Assembly: GCA_025453925.1 (NCBI GenBank)
Contig: JALOPK010000183.1
Span: forward strand, 1 to 6,695
DNA length: 6,695 nucleotides
Direction: 5' to 3'
DNA from: Candidatus Eiseniibacteriota bacterium
GTDB taxonomy: Bacteria > JAFGKV01
Shown here in pieces: positions 6,292-6,695 of the stretch. Below the pieces are notes generated by a model that ran no database searches, was not told the origin of the DNA, and was given only the letters and a program-made list of their open reading frames with translations. Numbering within the stretch: position 1 is the stretch's first letter; each line of letters starts with the position of its first letter. A program made the translations under genes and the position numbers.

Positions 6292-6695
6292 GTGGGAACA
6301 TTTCGAACGCATTTGATTGGAGAACTCCGTTCGGCCCATGCCGGCGAGACCGTGTGCCTGTGCGGCTGGGTGCACACCACCAGAGAGCACGGCGACCTGC
6401 TGTTCGTGCTTGTCCGCGATCGATCCGGTGTCGCCCAGGTCCGGGTCCAGAGGTCAGACACGACGGAACACGCGACGGAGTTGTGGACAACCGCGAACCG
6501 GCTTGGGTTGGAGTTCTGCGTGAGGATCGTTGGCCAAGTGAGTCTCCGGCCCCAGGAGGCAATCAACACCGAAATGGAGACTGGCGAAGTAGAGATCCTC
6601 CCAAGCGAGATCACAATCCTCAATCAGAGTGAGCCGCTCCCCTTCCCCATACACCGTGAGTCGGAGGTCTCCGAGACTCTTGCGCTGAAGTACCG
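6292..6695 (+). CDS. aspS: Aspartyl-tRNA synthetase, N-terminal part (partial, 3' end beyond window)
   Basis: AspRS charges tRNA-Asp with aspartate using ATP in the cytoplasm. The visible 134 codons encode the N-terminal OB-fold that binds the anticodon and the start of the linker to the catalytic domain. Recognisable family blocks are HLIGELRSAHAGETVCLCGWV, REHGDLLFVLVRDRSGVAQV, METGEVEILPSEITILN, the LPFPI segment and the closing ETLALKY, which in the family precedes RYLDLR. Homologues are about 590 residues, so roughly three quarters of the gene lies outside the window, including the class II catalytic motifs. GTG 6292 is preferred over the in-frame GTG 6280 because GGAGGA (6282-6287) sits just upstream of 6292, and because the resulting N-terminus matches E. 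coli AspRS in length. The gene is divergent from the membrane operon. Discriminating versus non-discriminating type cannot be judged from this fragment. Confidence 0.95.
   Translation, partial: MGTFRTHLIGELRSAHAGETVCLCGWVHTTREHGDLLFVLVRDRSGVAQVRVQRSDTTEHATELWTTANRLGLEFCVRIVGQVSLRPQEAINTEMETGEVEILPSEITILNQSEPLPFPIHRESEVSETLALKY

Noticed and set aside
6258-6632. + strand frame starting at ATG 6258 over the aspS region
   Set aside because: It is in a different frame from the sequence encoding recognisable AspRS blocks. Its product is Arg/Pro-rich and matches nothing.

Overview
This is a GC-rich bacterial window with no mobile element, RNA gene, CRISPR array or long non-coding stretch. Two divergent transcription units occupy it. 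Signal peptides, a periplasmic-type SH3b domain and polytopic membrane proteins suggest a Gram-negative-like organism. High GC and the type of gene cluster recall candidate phyla of the FCB group (Eisenbacteria, Latescibacteria or Gemmatimonadota-like). That placement is an impression from memory, not something the sequence proves.

Right side (about 6292 to the end, + strand): the start of aspS, aspartyl-tRNA synthetase. Only the N-terminal anticodon-binding OB-fold and the start of the linker are inside the window. A strong Shine-Dalgarno sequence places the start at GTG 6292.

Middle (6098-6291): a divergent intergenic region of about 190 bp, with a candidate -10 element for aspS and a good ribosome binding site for the leftward operon.

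Left side (6097 down to the left edge, - strand): a six-gene, tightly packed operon. In transcription order it encodes: (1) an SH3b-domain protein with a signal peptide, one membrane segment and a helical cytoplasmic tail; (2) a protein with a signal peptide, a fibronectin-III-like ectodomain and a membrane-anchored alpha/beta domain resembling DUF6754; (3) a 208-residue polytopic membrane protein; (4) a 281-residue protein with a globular domain between two membrane helices; (5) a 204-residue polytopic membrane protein; (6) a very large polytopic membrane protein, over 700 residues and cut by the left edge. The last looks like the sensory half of a receptor, possibly a histidine kinase whose output part would lie outside the window. 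Junctions are 4-nt or 1-nt overlaps, direct abutment or a 1-nt gap, so the proteins are probably made together and may form one envelope complex.

Genes 2-5 match, from memory, a set of uncharacterised membrane proteins that travel together in diverse bacteria. None has a function I can name. This operon is the most interesting content: a probable multi-subunit membrane assembly with periplasmic SH3b and FN3-like modules, globular domains apparently on both sides of the membrane, and a co-transcribed large sensor-like protein.
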